Below the pieces are notes generated by a model. The model saw only the letters and a list, made by a program, of their open reading frames with translations. It was not told where the DNA came from and ran no database searches. From contig CAMPET010000515.1 of assembly GCA_946803715.1 (NCBI GenBank), positions 1,829-21,132 of the forward strand: a stretch of DNA of 19,304 nt, given 5' to 3'. Each line of letters opens with the position of its first letter. The first letter of the stretch is position 1. Of the stretch, positions 1-12,700 are shown piece by piece. Made by a program: the position numbers and the translations under genes. Origin of the DNA: Beroe ovata. Taxonomy: Eukaryota; Ctenophora; Nuda; Beroida; Beroidae.

Positions 1-1
1 C

Positions 2-15
2 GTTACCATGGCAAC
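2..15. other. X-box-type palindrome in left-edge intron
   Basis: GTTACCATGGCAAC fits the RFX consensus GTNRCC-N(0-3)-RGYAAC. It is intronic, and a further CATGGTACC-like cluster follows up to about 46. Binding is not shown by the sequence alone. Confidence 0.6.
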
Positions 16-86
16 ACGTAACCATGGTACCGTGGTAAGACGGTAATAACTACCGGCATATTAGCACGTCCTGTTGTGTGGTATAC

Positions 87-768
87 ATGTTTCTGAACTC
101 AATGACCGCCTTGTTGGATTGAGTGTCGACAACAGCCATCATCCAGTAGAGTTTGACTCTACTCATTGTATCGTGTTTATGAAGGACAACACTTGCTTCA
201 GCTCCTTTGAACACCTGTGTGTGGAGGGTGTGATGTGTGTGGGGTGTCATGTCGTCCCCAGAGAGAAATTCACCACTTGGCACATAGCCAAACACTCATG
301 TAATAGCGTGTCATCAGTCACGTTAACCTGTCGCTGATGTGATTTAGACTTTCTGCTAAGGTGAAGGTACTTGTCACACTCCGTGCACAGGTATCCACAC
401 TTTGAACACGTGATCAGGGCTTTAGTCCGGCCGTCATCGTGGTTCTCACAATACTCAACTTTTCCCGCTTCCTGTTACAGACGTTAATCAATGATGTTTG
501 CCAGTTGCCTAATAAATTCACGAAATCTCAGGTTCACCACCGGAAAGAATCAGCATCGTTCCTATAATCTGAGTTACAAAACTCGTTACCTTGGTAACAG
601 TGACGCAGGACATGGACTCCTCGTCCATGATGGACAGGGCGGCGAGAGCGAGCCACAGTACCCTGTTCTCAGCAATCTTATCCTCAGTCCTGCTTTCCTC
701 CGGGATGAGAGTCAGACACGTGATGAAATAGCTCAGACAACACTGCGTGCAGTCCTTCCATTCTTCTC
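87..768 (-). CDS. MYCBP2: Copy A: exons 50-52 with complete exon 52
   Basis: Exons 768-590, 471-328 and 214-87. The first two match copy B in length (179, 144 bp) and almost entirely in protein, including the Cys/His finger. The third is the complete exon 52: VFKGAEASVVLHKHDTMSRV, then KLYWMMAVVDTQSNKAVIEF and RN. This corresponds to the human segment with RTKLFWLMALADSKTMKAMVEF, between B-box and RING. Its donor is probably AT|GTATAC (phase 2), so the gene continues past the left edge toward the RING and tandem-cysteine domain. The complete exon here and the truncated one at 2594-2567 suggest this is the contig that carries the rest of the gene. Confidence 0.88.
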
Positions 769-3700
769 CTGGCAATACGCGGGTGTCAACATCCAATGCG
801 TCAGTGCGTCAGTGAGGGCGCACAGCGTCAATAATGTGGTGTAAATATGGCGATATCATGGGTGTCAATGTGTCAGCAAGGGTGTCAATAATGTGGTCCT
901 AGTTTGGATTGTAGTGCCAATAACTCACCAAGTCTGCCCTGGACCATATCTCTGAGGAGTGTAGCCACTTCTTGTGCTAGATCCGGGGCCACTGTGCCAT
1001 GAACCCAGTAATCCTGTGAGATATGGCGTCACTTCGTCAGACAATGTTGTCATAGTAACTGTTGTCATGGTGACAGATTTCATGGTGACCAATAAAAAGG
1101 ACACCCACCGAATGTTTGATATTCATATCCGCGCTATGCTCCCCATTCCTCCTTCCCTTACTCTTCACTATCAACTTTATACTCTTCATCACGTAGGCAA
1201 GCAGCTTGTTCAGCACTGTCCTCTTGTACACACCACCTTCTGAGGATTTCCTGCCTCCTGGTGACACATCACACCTCTTCTTCTGTGGGGTGCTCGTCAG
1301 GATCTGTGTGGGAGCTGCTGATCCCGGACTACTCAGAGACATGGGACTACCGGCCTGAGTGTTACCATGGTAACCAGGACTACCACCCTGCTCCTCGAAT
1401 GGGAAGGACGGAATACACGTTCCGGTGATGGAGCACAACTTCTCGGGTGTGATTTGGGGGAGAATACGCCGGAGAAGGAGCAGGACTTGTCGCTGTATCC
1501 GGGTGGTACCCATGTGTAGCAGTTTGAATATGTCTTGGATCAGAGACTCGTGTATCACCAGGTTGAAACACCCAGTTGCTGATCCGCTCAGAGCTGAGGA
1601 GATATGGTTACCATGGATACCATGCTATTACGTGGATATTGCCATAGATACCATACTATTTTGGTACTCTTATACGGTATTTTGATTAGCTGAACAGTGT
1701 TCGGGCCACTCTTTGATGGAAAGTGCCCGAATGTAGTCACCGGAAACTAGTGATAGGAGCTCAAAGCAGTAGTCGTCGTTGAAGGAGTTCTTATCAGTGA
1801 TGGATTGAGTCTGCTTCCTGATAGCATTCACTACGTGCATCAGTACCTTGTTCTGCGTGTCTGAGATGAGTGGTGTCAATGAGGAAAGGAGAGTGGTGTC
1901 AAATTGATACTGTCAATCAGAAGAGTGAACTACTCAGAGTGGGCCTGAGGATGGTTCCTGGTACTAGATATTTGAATTTGTGGTGTCTGAGTGTGGAATT
2001 CCATCACTTGGTACCTGTTAGATGGGACTGCTCGAAGAGAATTGACACCAAGTGTTCCTGCAGGTCAGCAGAGGCATGGCTCACGTCGCTACAGCTATCC
2101 TTCGTTATGTTCTTCAGTATATCGTTGGTCAGAACCCTAGTGAACATAATGAAATTACTATCTCGTCCTTCCATCTCATTAGTGCCCGTGTTTATGGAGA
2201 ATTCCAGGAGTATTCCATCGAGATAGGGAAGGATGATGAGCGTACCTGAAGACTTGTAGAGCGTACTGCTGTATGGAAGGGATGGAGCTGGATGGAACAA
2301 CTTCTGTCATCCCTCCATACACAACCAACTGCCTTACTCTCACATTGTCTGACTTTGCTGTGAATTCTATCTGTGAAATATTTGATCACGTGTGAGCTCG
2401 AGCATCTTTCTTTCAGGCATCTACGTCTTATGGACATCCATTTTCGGGCATCCATCATAGCCATGGAAATGCCTGGATACTAAACTCACCTGAATATGCG
2501 TGCAACCCGACACCTCAAACCATATCCAGCCGTTATGCCGACTACTGATCTCCCGCTGAGTCAACNCAACACTTGCTTCAGCTCCTTTGAACACCTGTGC
2601 ATGGAGGGTGTGATGTGTGAATTGTGTGTGGGGTGTCATGTCGTCCCCAGAGAGAATTTCACCACTTGGCACATTGCCAAACACTCATGTAATAGCGTGT
2701 CACCAGTCACATTAACCTGTCGCTGATGTGATTTAGACTTTCTGCTAAGGTGAAGGTACTTGTCACACTCCGTACACAGGTATCCACACTTTGAACACGT
2801 GATCAGGGCTTTAGTCCGGCCGTCATCGTGATTCTCACAATACTCAACTTTTCCCGCTTCCTGTTACAGACGTTTATCAATGATGTTTGCCAGTTGCCTG
2901 ATAAATTCACGAAACCTCAGGTTCACCACCGGAAAGATTCAGCATCGCTCCTATACTATGAGTTACATAACTCGACAACTCGTTACCTTGGTAACGGTGA
3001 CGCAGGACATGGACTCCTCGTCCATGATGGACAGGGCGGCGAGCGCGAGCCACAGTACCCTGTTCTCAGCAATCTTATCCTCAGTCCTACTTTCCTCCGG
3101 GATGAGAGTTAGACACGTGATGAAATAGCTCAGACAACACTGCGTGCAGTCCTTCCATTCTTCTCCTGACAATACGCGGGTGTCAACACCCAATGTGTCA
3201 ATGTGTCAGTGAGGGCGCTCAGTGTAAATTACGTGGTGTAAATATGTCAATAACATGGTTGTCAATGTGTCAGCGAGGGTGTCAATAATGTGCTCCTAGT
3301 TTGGATTGTAGTGCCAATAACTCACCCAGTCTGCCCTGGACCATATCTCTGAGGAGTGTAGCCACTTCTTGTGCTAGATCCGGGGCCACTGTACCATGAA
3401 CCCAGTAATCCTGTGAGATATGACGTCACTTCGTCAGACATTCAGACAATTTTGTCATAGTAACTGTTGTCATGGTGACTGTTGTCATGGTGTCAGGTAA
3501 CTGTTGCCATAGTGACAAATAAAAAGGACACAAACCGAATGTTTGATGTTCATATCCGCGCTGTGTTCCCCATTCCTCCTTCCCTTACTCTTCACTATCA
3601 ACTTTATACTCTTCATCACGTAGGCGAGCAGCTTGTTCAGCACTGTCCTCTTATACACACCACCTTCTGAGGATTTCCTGCCTCCTGGTGACACATCACA

Positions 3701-6700
3701 CCTCTTCTTCTGTGGCGTGCTCGTGAGGATCTGTGTGGGAGCTGCTGATCCCGGGCTACTCAGAGACATGGGACTACCGGCCTGAGTGTTACCATTGTAA
3801 CCAGGACTACCACCGTGCTCCTCGAATGGGAAGGACGGAATGCAAGTTCCGGTGATGGAGCACAGCTTCTCGGGTGTGATTTGGGGGAGAATACGCCGGA
3901 GAAGGAGCAGGACTTGTCGCTGTATCCGGGTGGTACCCATGTGTAGCAGTTTGAATATGTCTTGGATCAGAGACTCGTGTATCACCAGGTTGAAACACCC
4001 AGTTGCTGATCCGCTCAGAGCTGAGGAGATATGGTTACCATGGATACCATGCTATAACGTGGATATTGCCATAGATACCATGTTATTTCGGTGCTCTTTT
4101 ACGGTATTTTGATTAGCTGAACAGTGTTCGGGCCACTGTTTGATGGAAAGTGCCCGAATGTAGTCACCGGAAACTAATGAGAGGAGCTCAAAGCAGTAGT
4201 CGTCGTTGAAGGAGTTCTTATCAGTGATGGATTGAGTCTGCTTCCTGATAGCATTCACTACGTGCATCAGTACCTTGTTCTGCGTGTCTGAGATGAGTGG
4301 TGTCAATGAGGAAAGGAGAGAGTGGTGTCAAATTGACACTGTCAATCAGAAGAGTGAACTACTCAGAGTGGGCCTGAGGATGGTACCTGATACTATATAT
4401 TGGTATTTGGGAGGAAAAGTGTGGTGTCTGAGTGTAGAATTCCATCACTTGGTACCTGTTAGATGGGACTGCTCGAAGAGAATTGACACCAAGTGTTCCT
4501 GTAGGTCTGCAGAGGCATGGCTCACGTCGCTACAGCTATCCTTCGTTATGTTCTTCAGTATATCGTTTGTCAGAACCCTAGTGAACATAGAGAAATTAAC
4601 ATCGCGGGAGCATGGAACTTAAGGCCACTCCTTCTATATTGTCATCTCACACTTCCATCTCATTGGTGCCTGTGTTTATGGAGAATTCCAGGAGTGTTCC
4701 ATCGAAGAAGGGAAGCATGATGGGGGTACCAGGTACCTGAATACTTGAAGAGCGTACTGCTGTATGGAAGGGATGGAGCTGGATGGAATAACTTCTGCCA
4801 TCCCTCCATACACAACCAACTGCCGTACTCTCACATTGTCTGACTTTGCTGTGAACTCCATCTGTGAAATATTTGATCACGAGTGAGCTCGAGCACCTTT
4901 CTTTCAGGCATCTACCTACGTCTTATGGACATCCATTTTCAGGCATCTACGATTTTCGGGCATCCATCATAACCTTGGAGATGCCTGGATACTTAACTCA
5001 CCTGAATATGCGAGCAACCCGACACCTCAAACCATATCCACCCGTTATGCCGACTACTGATCTCCCGCTGAGTCAACGACTTGAGAACTTTTGGCACGTT
5101 TCCAACTTTCAGGGTGATCTTAGTCGAGATGAAACCCTTGTCTTCTTCATTGCTGAGATATACAGACAGAGCATGGACATTCTTCTCGGATGGAATCTTG
5201 ATAGCAATCCAATTGTCTTTATCTCCTGCGGATCAAAACGACATTATTGATACATTAAAATCTTTTGAGTGAATTTTTGTTAAAGTGAAACTCAAGGTAC
5301 GGGAATCAATGCATTTCTCAAAGAAGATACAGTCGATTGGGTAGTCAATGGGTGGAAGATCATCTAACCCGACTCCCAGAAAGTGTCGGTCTTCTTATCA
5401 CTGAGGTAAGGTATGAGAGCATCCCTGGAGGACGCTGTGATCGTCACATCATCCAACTCTTGGCTCTGATAGAATGGCGGCAGTTCGGGCGCCTGTTCAC
5501 GCCTGCTGGCGCTAGTGAGGAGCCTATGCACGTGGCTAAACACTTGACAGTCCTGCAGGAACTTGTGATCCTCCGGTCGGAATTCCAGGTTCCAACACGA
5601 TATGGCAACCTAAGGGGGGGGGGGTTGAGAGATGGGACAGCAACAGAGGAAGTTTGTGTCTTGGTGTCAAGGATGTTTGCGTAGTTTCAAGCAAAGTGGT
5701 GTCAAGGGAGTAAGTGTCAAGCAAAGTGGTGTCAAGGGAGGTAGTGTCAAGCAAAGTGGTGTCAAGCGAGGGGGTGTCAGATAAAGTGGTGTCAAGGACG
5801 ACGATTTCGGATTTTAGTTGTTTTTGTGTCAATAACAGTGTCGCGAGATATCATACTTTCTGTATGTCTGATCCACAGGGGAGCCGGGGTAGTAGATCCG
5901 ACAGTGACTGCATGACAGTCCGGAACGCTTTACTGACACAGCTGTCATAACACTTGATACTGTTACTAATGGGGTGCTGGCAGATCGGCAGCAAACCGTC
6001 TTTCTGTCGAACCTGAGAATTTGTGCATGTCTTTTCTCAAGAAGAAGATACTTCAATTGAAAAAGAGACATTTCCGATCACGTAGTGGCTATGCACATGA
6101 AATGTATACCTGAGTATACGCCGTATACTCACAGATTATCAAATGTACTCACGTTAGCAGACTGAGGGTCGGTGAGGAGGCCCATGTACAGTCTCCATAG
6201 TACACAATGGAGGATAGGGAGGGAGGAAACAGTTCTGAGCAACCAATCAGCTGCGAGCAGACCTTTAGATACTGACCACGCCTTCTCAACCCCTCGTATC
6301 AACTCTTCCTCCAGTTCTTGTATTGGTTGTTTCTGGGATGATATGCAAATGACAGGAGGGATCTTATGATCATGTTTAGAGATTGAAAACATCGAGTCTT
6401 AGGACAATTCGAGTTTCTGATCAAGTCTTACAAAGTCGGTTATCTCACAGCGGACTGCTATGTACCTGAGACAGGAAGCCGAATAGCCAGCCCCGGTCTA
6501 GCGATATGACAGTTGCCAACTTCTTCAGTTGTGGAGATGGCTTGTGTATGATGTTGGATACTCTCGCGTCAACCTGCAAACATGTACATAAACATACGCA
6601 TCATGACACGTGAAGATGAGAAATGAGTCCAGCGTGGGGTGGTAAACAACTAAAAAGCGGGAATTTAGAACCAAGGAGATGTGCAGGCCCGCGAACTGCT

Positions 6701-9700
6701 AAAAAGCGCGAAGAGTATGATCGTAAAGAAAAGATAGGTAATGATCGTGAGTTGTGTTTACCCCTGGTAGCTCATCACTCGCTGAAACCATCATACGGGG
6801 TATAACCGCAAGAGAGGCAGCTTTCTGCATGCTACCCTGGGCCTTAGGCTCGGGTATGTGTGGTGAGGAGAGGTGAGGTGAGGGGGTGAGGTGTGTCCGT
6901 GCATCAGATTGTATTCTCGCTGACTTAGCTCTCCGTTTATCAGACACGTTATTGTGGTGTGATTTCGACCGTTTCTGATATGAGTGTGACACAATATTAA
7001 ATGATATTGGAGGAATCATGATTTATGACAATGTCGTGTGTTCAGCTGTAACATGTCAGTGTCACGTGATCAGTAATTTATATCACGTGATTAAACACTC
7101 ACGTCATTGGTTGGGAGAACATTGACTGACATGGAGCGACCCATCCGCTTGGTGGCACCAACACGAGCGTCAGCAAGGGCCGGAACGGGGAATTTGGCTG
7201 TCAGTGAGTTTGGTGACATTGGTGTCATGGGTGACAGGGTTGCTGACAGGTTGTCACCCTGCTGCAGAGCTCGGAATTTGTTGCGTGACGGTTCCAGGTT
7301 TGTCTGGGAAAACTTCTGTTAGGATGTGTTCATAGAGAACCAGGAGATAACCCCGTGTCGCCGAGGTTAATTTGTTTCAAAGCTCCAGAATTCCTCAAAT
7401 TAAATCTGCTTATCAAGGTTTTCTAAAAGCGGGACTAACATCCATGGCCTCCTCGAGGAATGACTCGTAGTCCAGAGTATCAGGTCTGGTCACCTCCACA
7501 AGCGGTGACAGTGAGAGTACAAAGAGAGCGTTGTTGTGAGTGTTGTTCAGTTGCTGCTCCAGATCCGATGTAGACACCATGTGGGTGGTGTCAGTCACAA
7601 CGGCTCCGTCCTGGTGTCAAGATAAAGTGATGTCAGCGGGAAGTGAGGCAATAGAAACTGGTGTCAGGGTGTTGGACAGATCTACTCACTTGAGCTGAGA
7701 GAGGTTCTTGTTTGTACGTCTCTACACACTCACTACACAGCAAGTACCAGGTCAGCTTATCCTTGCCTCCATCACCACACAACCCAGACCACCCAGGGCA
7801 GTAGATACCTTTACAGTTGTATCCCATACCTCCTGGAAAATTGGGAGTTTGGTGGCTAGGCAACTGATGCGAGCTACGTGGCGTCGGTGCCGCGCGCAGC
7901 GTCGCGACGACAGGACCATTATCATTACCGATAGGTAAGCCACATGGCCGTTTCAGATATGTATCACTCACCACAGTGGGATTTGCATCCCGGATGTTCT
8001 GCCGCCATGTGATATGTTACCGGCACAGGCACCATTTCTCCACACAGCTCACACACTTGACACCCACTCTCGCCCTCCTTCGGTGTCGGTGAAACAGATC
8101 CCGACTGCTTCTCCGTGCCGTTCTTCAGATCTGAAGAATAACGAGGTTTACCATGTTCCTGACCCCTTTTTACAGTCTCAACTTCCTATGATATGATCTA
8201 CGAAGCATTTTCGTTGGTGTTTATCGACCTACTTTTCTTGGACCTCTTTTTCTTCAGTTTCGGTGGCTCCTTCGTGTTTTCATCAACAAGTGGAGGCGGA
8301 GGCTGTGAGATACATTGTTCACGGTTCTTTGCTCATATACTTCATACTTCAAGGTCATTTGTAAAATAAACCCATGACAGTTATTCCCGTACCTTGATTT
8401 TGGTCGTTGCACAAGTCATGATAAGTTCTTTGACGGAGTCCCAGAGCGAACAGAGCATGTTGAGCGCAGAGTTTTCCTCCTTTTGATCCTCTCCCTTCGC
8501 TGCTGTAGAGCTTCCTTCAGCGTGCTGCTGGTTGGAGTAACTTTGCGTTCGTTTCTTAAACGCTCCTATGAAAGAGGTCATGAGGTAATGAGGCTGTGGT
8601 CGTAGAAACAACAATACAACCCGAGCCAGACCCATGGCCATATCCAGGCCCAGTTGAGAGAGAGCTAGGACTTAGGAGACACTCATCATCCAGGCGTAGG
8701 TTCACATGAGAAAGAGAGAGACACTCACCGTGCTTCCCATTGGTGTTGGTGTGTTCACCGATCCTAGCAGGTGTACTCTTGTGTCTCGATATTTCGGCCT
8801 CCTCACCGCTTGAGCCTGTGTGGAGGACAGTGAACACTGAACGTCATGAGGCATGCAAAAATATAATTCATCTTCTAGAGGCTCGGTACACTTAGTAGTG
8901 GAACTCCACTTTCGCTTATTATAGGTAACAACATCACACACAAGTTTATAAAGTTACGGCCTCGAGTTAAACAGGATACTGGCTATATCAAATCCTGGCA
9001 ATGTTCCAAGCGGATAACTTACTATTCCCGGGATTGGTCTCGAATTTGATGTAAGCTGCAGCTGCCATGGCATCATCAACCGCTGCATAGTGCCAGAGAT
9101 ATGCTAGTGAGGAGATAGGTAGTATCAGGGAGGGAGAGGAAAGGGGGAGTGGAATGACGAGAGAGAAAATGCCGGGAGTGGAGACGGCGGTTAATGCGAA
9201 ATTTGGTCAAAAATCGGAAAACATACAAATAGGAAAACGGTGGTCATGACGTCATTAAACGTTATCTTGTACCTGCAAATACAGTTCTGATAGTGTTGGT
9301 CAGGGATTTGGAGTTGATACACTTTACATCGATCTCGTCAGTGAGCGAGTGATTGGACAGGAATGAGATGCTGTAATTCGAGGACCTGGGAAAGGAAGAG
9401 GTAACACAAGAGGAATGTACAAACTTTTACATTTATAGACGTTGCTCTCACTCGAGAAGAGCACTAGGAACTAGCGAGGGTACTTCCGGATTTCAGTTTT
9501 CCCGAGTTCGGTCTCGCCCGAACAGCACGAAGAGGCCGGATTCCGGTCTCGGCTCAGGGTTTCATGGGAATATGCGAGTTTCCTGCGGCCCGCAATTCGA
9601 AAATAAACCAGATACTATGTTAGCGCAAAGTGGAGGGTGGAAACGGGAATATATGCAGAATAGAAGTGACAATAGCTCAACTTGTACGGGTACAATATCC

Positions 9701-9731
9701 AGGGAATCGCTGGGCACTATGAAACAAGCGT

Positions 9732-9767
<36 letters not shown>

Positions 9768-12700
9768 CCAAACCAAACACCGACACAAAACCACCAAAAC
9801 CACACACACACACACACNCAGTGTGCCAAGTATGTACTGGCTGACACATGGAAATTAGCCTCGGTCTATCAGAATAAGGAATATACCCCGGATATAAGCT
9901 GGATTGTCACTAGACTGAATTACCTGTTGAGTGGCGAGTCATTGTTGTCAGCCGCGCCATGTTCAAACACCACTGTTTCCGGTATGTCACCACCACGGTC
10001 ACCATGGCAACTCGGCATTATGAACACACGGTGAGGGTCCACCACTCCCGTCGGGGTGAGGTGAGTGGTGAACGGTGAGGAGATCAGGGTGAAGGCGGGG
10101 TTAGTGGCGCACGTGCTGTACAGATCTGCTGATTCAACTGATAGCAGCCCCCATACTCCCTCAACATTCTCCAGCTGGGGGCATTGGTGATTGTTACAAT
10201 TGATGCAAGTTACTCTTAATTGGTTACTCGCGATAACTATGATACTGCTTGTTACCATGGCAACACTCTCTTAACTCACGGTTTTGGTGATCTGAACAGT
10301 CTGCCCGGGTGGAATAATCCCAAGTGGAGGTGACGATACTGACATTGCAGCACGGACCGAATGACCTGCTGATCCACACTTCTTAACCTCGTACTCAACT
10401 ACTGTACTCTTATCTGAATAACGAGGAGTATTTCAAAGTCACGAGGGACGTATACTCGTGAGGATGTATGAGGTATCTTAACGAGTTATTGTAAGAGACT
10501 GTAACAGATGCAGTATGAGACGCGGTGCGCATCTATTGAGAAATGAAGTGGGAGATATTTATCATGATCACAGAGAGAGAGAGCAACGTCTGGGAAAGTG
10601 TACCTTGTGATGCGTCAACTGAGTGCTTCCTCTTGTACTGTTCGAGAAGATCCTCCGATCGTTTGCTATTGAGCGCTGCTTGGGGCTTGTTCCTGTCAAC
10701 AAAGTGGGCTCGATGTGCCGGCCCTGAAACAGGGCGGTTACAGACTTGAGTCAGATCAATCTGTCTCTTTCAGTCCTAGTTTCAATGCAATTGTTTCTTT
10801 TGGGAGGGTCGAAATTAAGGCTTTTAGTTCGCGGGCGATCAGGTATATCAAAAAAGGGGGAGATCTGATTTTCGTTGAAGAAGGCCCTCACCAATTTGAA
10901 CTCCGTCGACTTGTACCCAAATATCATAGAATCCCGGCTCATCAGCACAGAATGTAGCACTATAGAACCCGTTGTTGTACGACTTGGCATCGAACACAGT
11001 CGGGAGTCTATAGGGGGTGATGAATACTTAGCACTTCAAACAGCTAAACCAAATCATCGGTCAGACTGTGTGATATAATAACGATGAAAAAAGCTGAAAT
11101 GTGAAAAGATGCCGTTCCTAATCGACACTGCTCATGATTACAAGCATCATGAGGAACTATATAATGTTGTGGACCACGCTAAAACCAATGGGGATCAGGA
11201 ATGGTTACTGGTAAAGCTTGTTCCCGCGTCGCCCGCCTCAACGAAGTGTGAGTAGAAGCGCAATTTGAGTAACTACCTCAATTTTTGTGAAATATTGTAC
11301 CGCTCCTCCTCAAAGCAGAGTTTAATGTCGCTACACTCAATTGCATCCGATTCGGGGCTCTCCACTTTGCATACAGAGACTGTTATCTGAAAAAAGCATG
11401 GTATGGTTCTATGGTTCCAGGTACCATAGAACCCATACCATTTCTCTCCGATCTCAATGATTCCAATAAAAACGAAACACAAACTCACCGATATCATTAT
11501 CGAAATAAATGAAATTCCCCCTACCGCCTGGAAGTACCTTAGCTCCGAGTGGGAATATGATCTTGCCCTCAGCGGATAGAGTGCAGCAGATAACGGGATA
11601 CTTGCTCATCACATAGTGTTCGTCCTCTCCTTCATGTAGAGCTACCTCCACGTGTGCCCTTTTCAGTTCAACTTCCGTGGCCGGGTCGAGCCACCTGGAT
11701 TATTATTCCATATATGGATAAATTGACTTCAATCTCTTCCCAACCATCCAAAATCTCAGTACTCTGTCATAGTACTCACTGAGCGAGTCGACCCCCGCTA
11801 GTCATGCCATTCCCCGCCATGAACCCTCTCAGGAAACTGAGTTTCCTGTTCTCCTCCTGGAGGAATGACCGTTTCTTCAGAGCAGAGTAGGACGGCAGAG
11901 AGTTGAGGAAGAGACCTCGAGATAGGAGGTTGGCGTGGGCTTTAAACGCGTACTGACCATCCTGAAAGTGCGATTTTGAAAATAGCCGACTAGGAACATC
12001 TGATCCCATCGGAGATGGAACTCCCATTTTCGAGCAACCTCAAGCGACAACCACTACCGGCGACCACACACTCACAACTTCACGACATTTACCGGCGATA
12101 GATTGAGGAGGGATGTCGAGGATGACGGAGATATCATAATCCTGACACACGATCCCGCCAGGTCAGCTACCATATGTTCCAACTCTTGCAGAGTTCTGCC
12201 CCCTACACCTCCATTTCCAGGTGGTGATGACTTGTATCCCGTTATCTTGCAAAGGAAACCCCAGTCACTGTCGTTAAGTTGCTTCTTGTTTGCTTTCGTC
12301 ACACTTTTCAGTAGAAATGAAAGAGTATTTCCTGAAATATCAGTGTTTTAGGGATCGTTTCTACAAGCTTATAAAGTAACATCTGGATACGGTGACCGTT
12401 TCATGGTAACTGCTGCAATGATGCATGGTAACTGTTCCATGGTAACTGCTGCAACGCTGCATGGTAACCGTTTCATGGTAACTGCTACAATGCTGCATGG
12501 TAACTGGCATCGATCCTTCAGACAATAGAGCTTCCATTGACCTCAAGGCCGCGTCTTACCTGGCAAAAGAACTGCTCGCTTGGGCCAATCTTTGGAAGAA
12601 GTAAGTTTCAAAACAAGCTTCCTCTCGCCATGTTCATCTTGCAAGTTAACGAACTTATTGCTCGACTTGGAAATGGGCTGTGGGATAAGAAGAGTGAGTG

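Larger units (their letters stand above)
187..2565. repeat. Direct duplication, copy A
   Basis: This segment matches 2567-5077 along its whole length, exons and introns alike, in the same orientation. It is about 130 bp shorter, because of intron indels. Its right edge (TCAAC, then N) corresponds to 5077 in copy B. Its similarity continues left only as far as copy B's end at 2567, and sequence 1-186 has no partner in the window. Divergence is concentrated in introns. Confidence 0.95.
2567..5077. repeat. Direct duplication, copy B
   Basis: Partner of 187-2565. Relative to copy A it carries extra intron sequence, for example around 4590-4640, 4395-4420 and 4905-4960, some of which look like local microduplications (repeated GGCATCTAC). 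Sequence right of 5077 is single-copy and completes exon 44. The copies together overlap as two versions of one locus would. Confidence 0.95.

Noticed and set aside
1037-1558. Continuous 173-codon minus-strand frame as an independent gene
   Set aside because: It is exon 48 of copy A (1593-1109) read in frame into the following intron; the Met is internal.
87-2565. Copy A as a pseudogene
   Set aside because: All exons are open, phases agree and splice sites are intact; only the left half of exon 44 is missing, at the N.
2421-2684. Minus-strand frame across the N as a small gene
   Set aside because: It is made of an intron end, truncated exon 52, the N, truncated exon 44 and intron sequence.
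4864-5250. Longest plus-strand frame (128 codons)
   Set aside because: It is the antisense shadow of DOC exon 44, which has clear family similarity and splice sites on the minus strand.
5340-5370. In-frame stop after WESG as a gene disruption
   Set aside because: The stop lies after a donor (G|GTTAGA); splicing to 5225 restores the DOC sequence in frame.
5661-5797. CRISPR-like array
   Set aside because: Units are contiguous without unique spacers, and the context is a eukaryotic intron.
9562-9849. Frames over the CA repeat (Cys/Val or Thr/His runs)
   Set aside because: Low-complexity artefacts of the microsatellite, interrupted by N.
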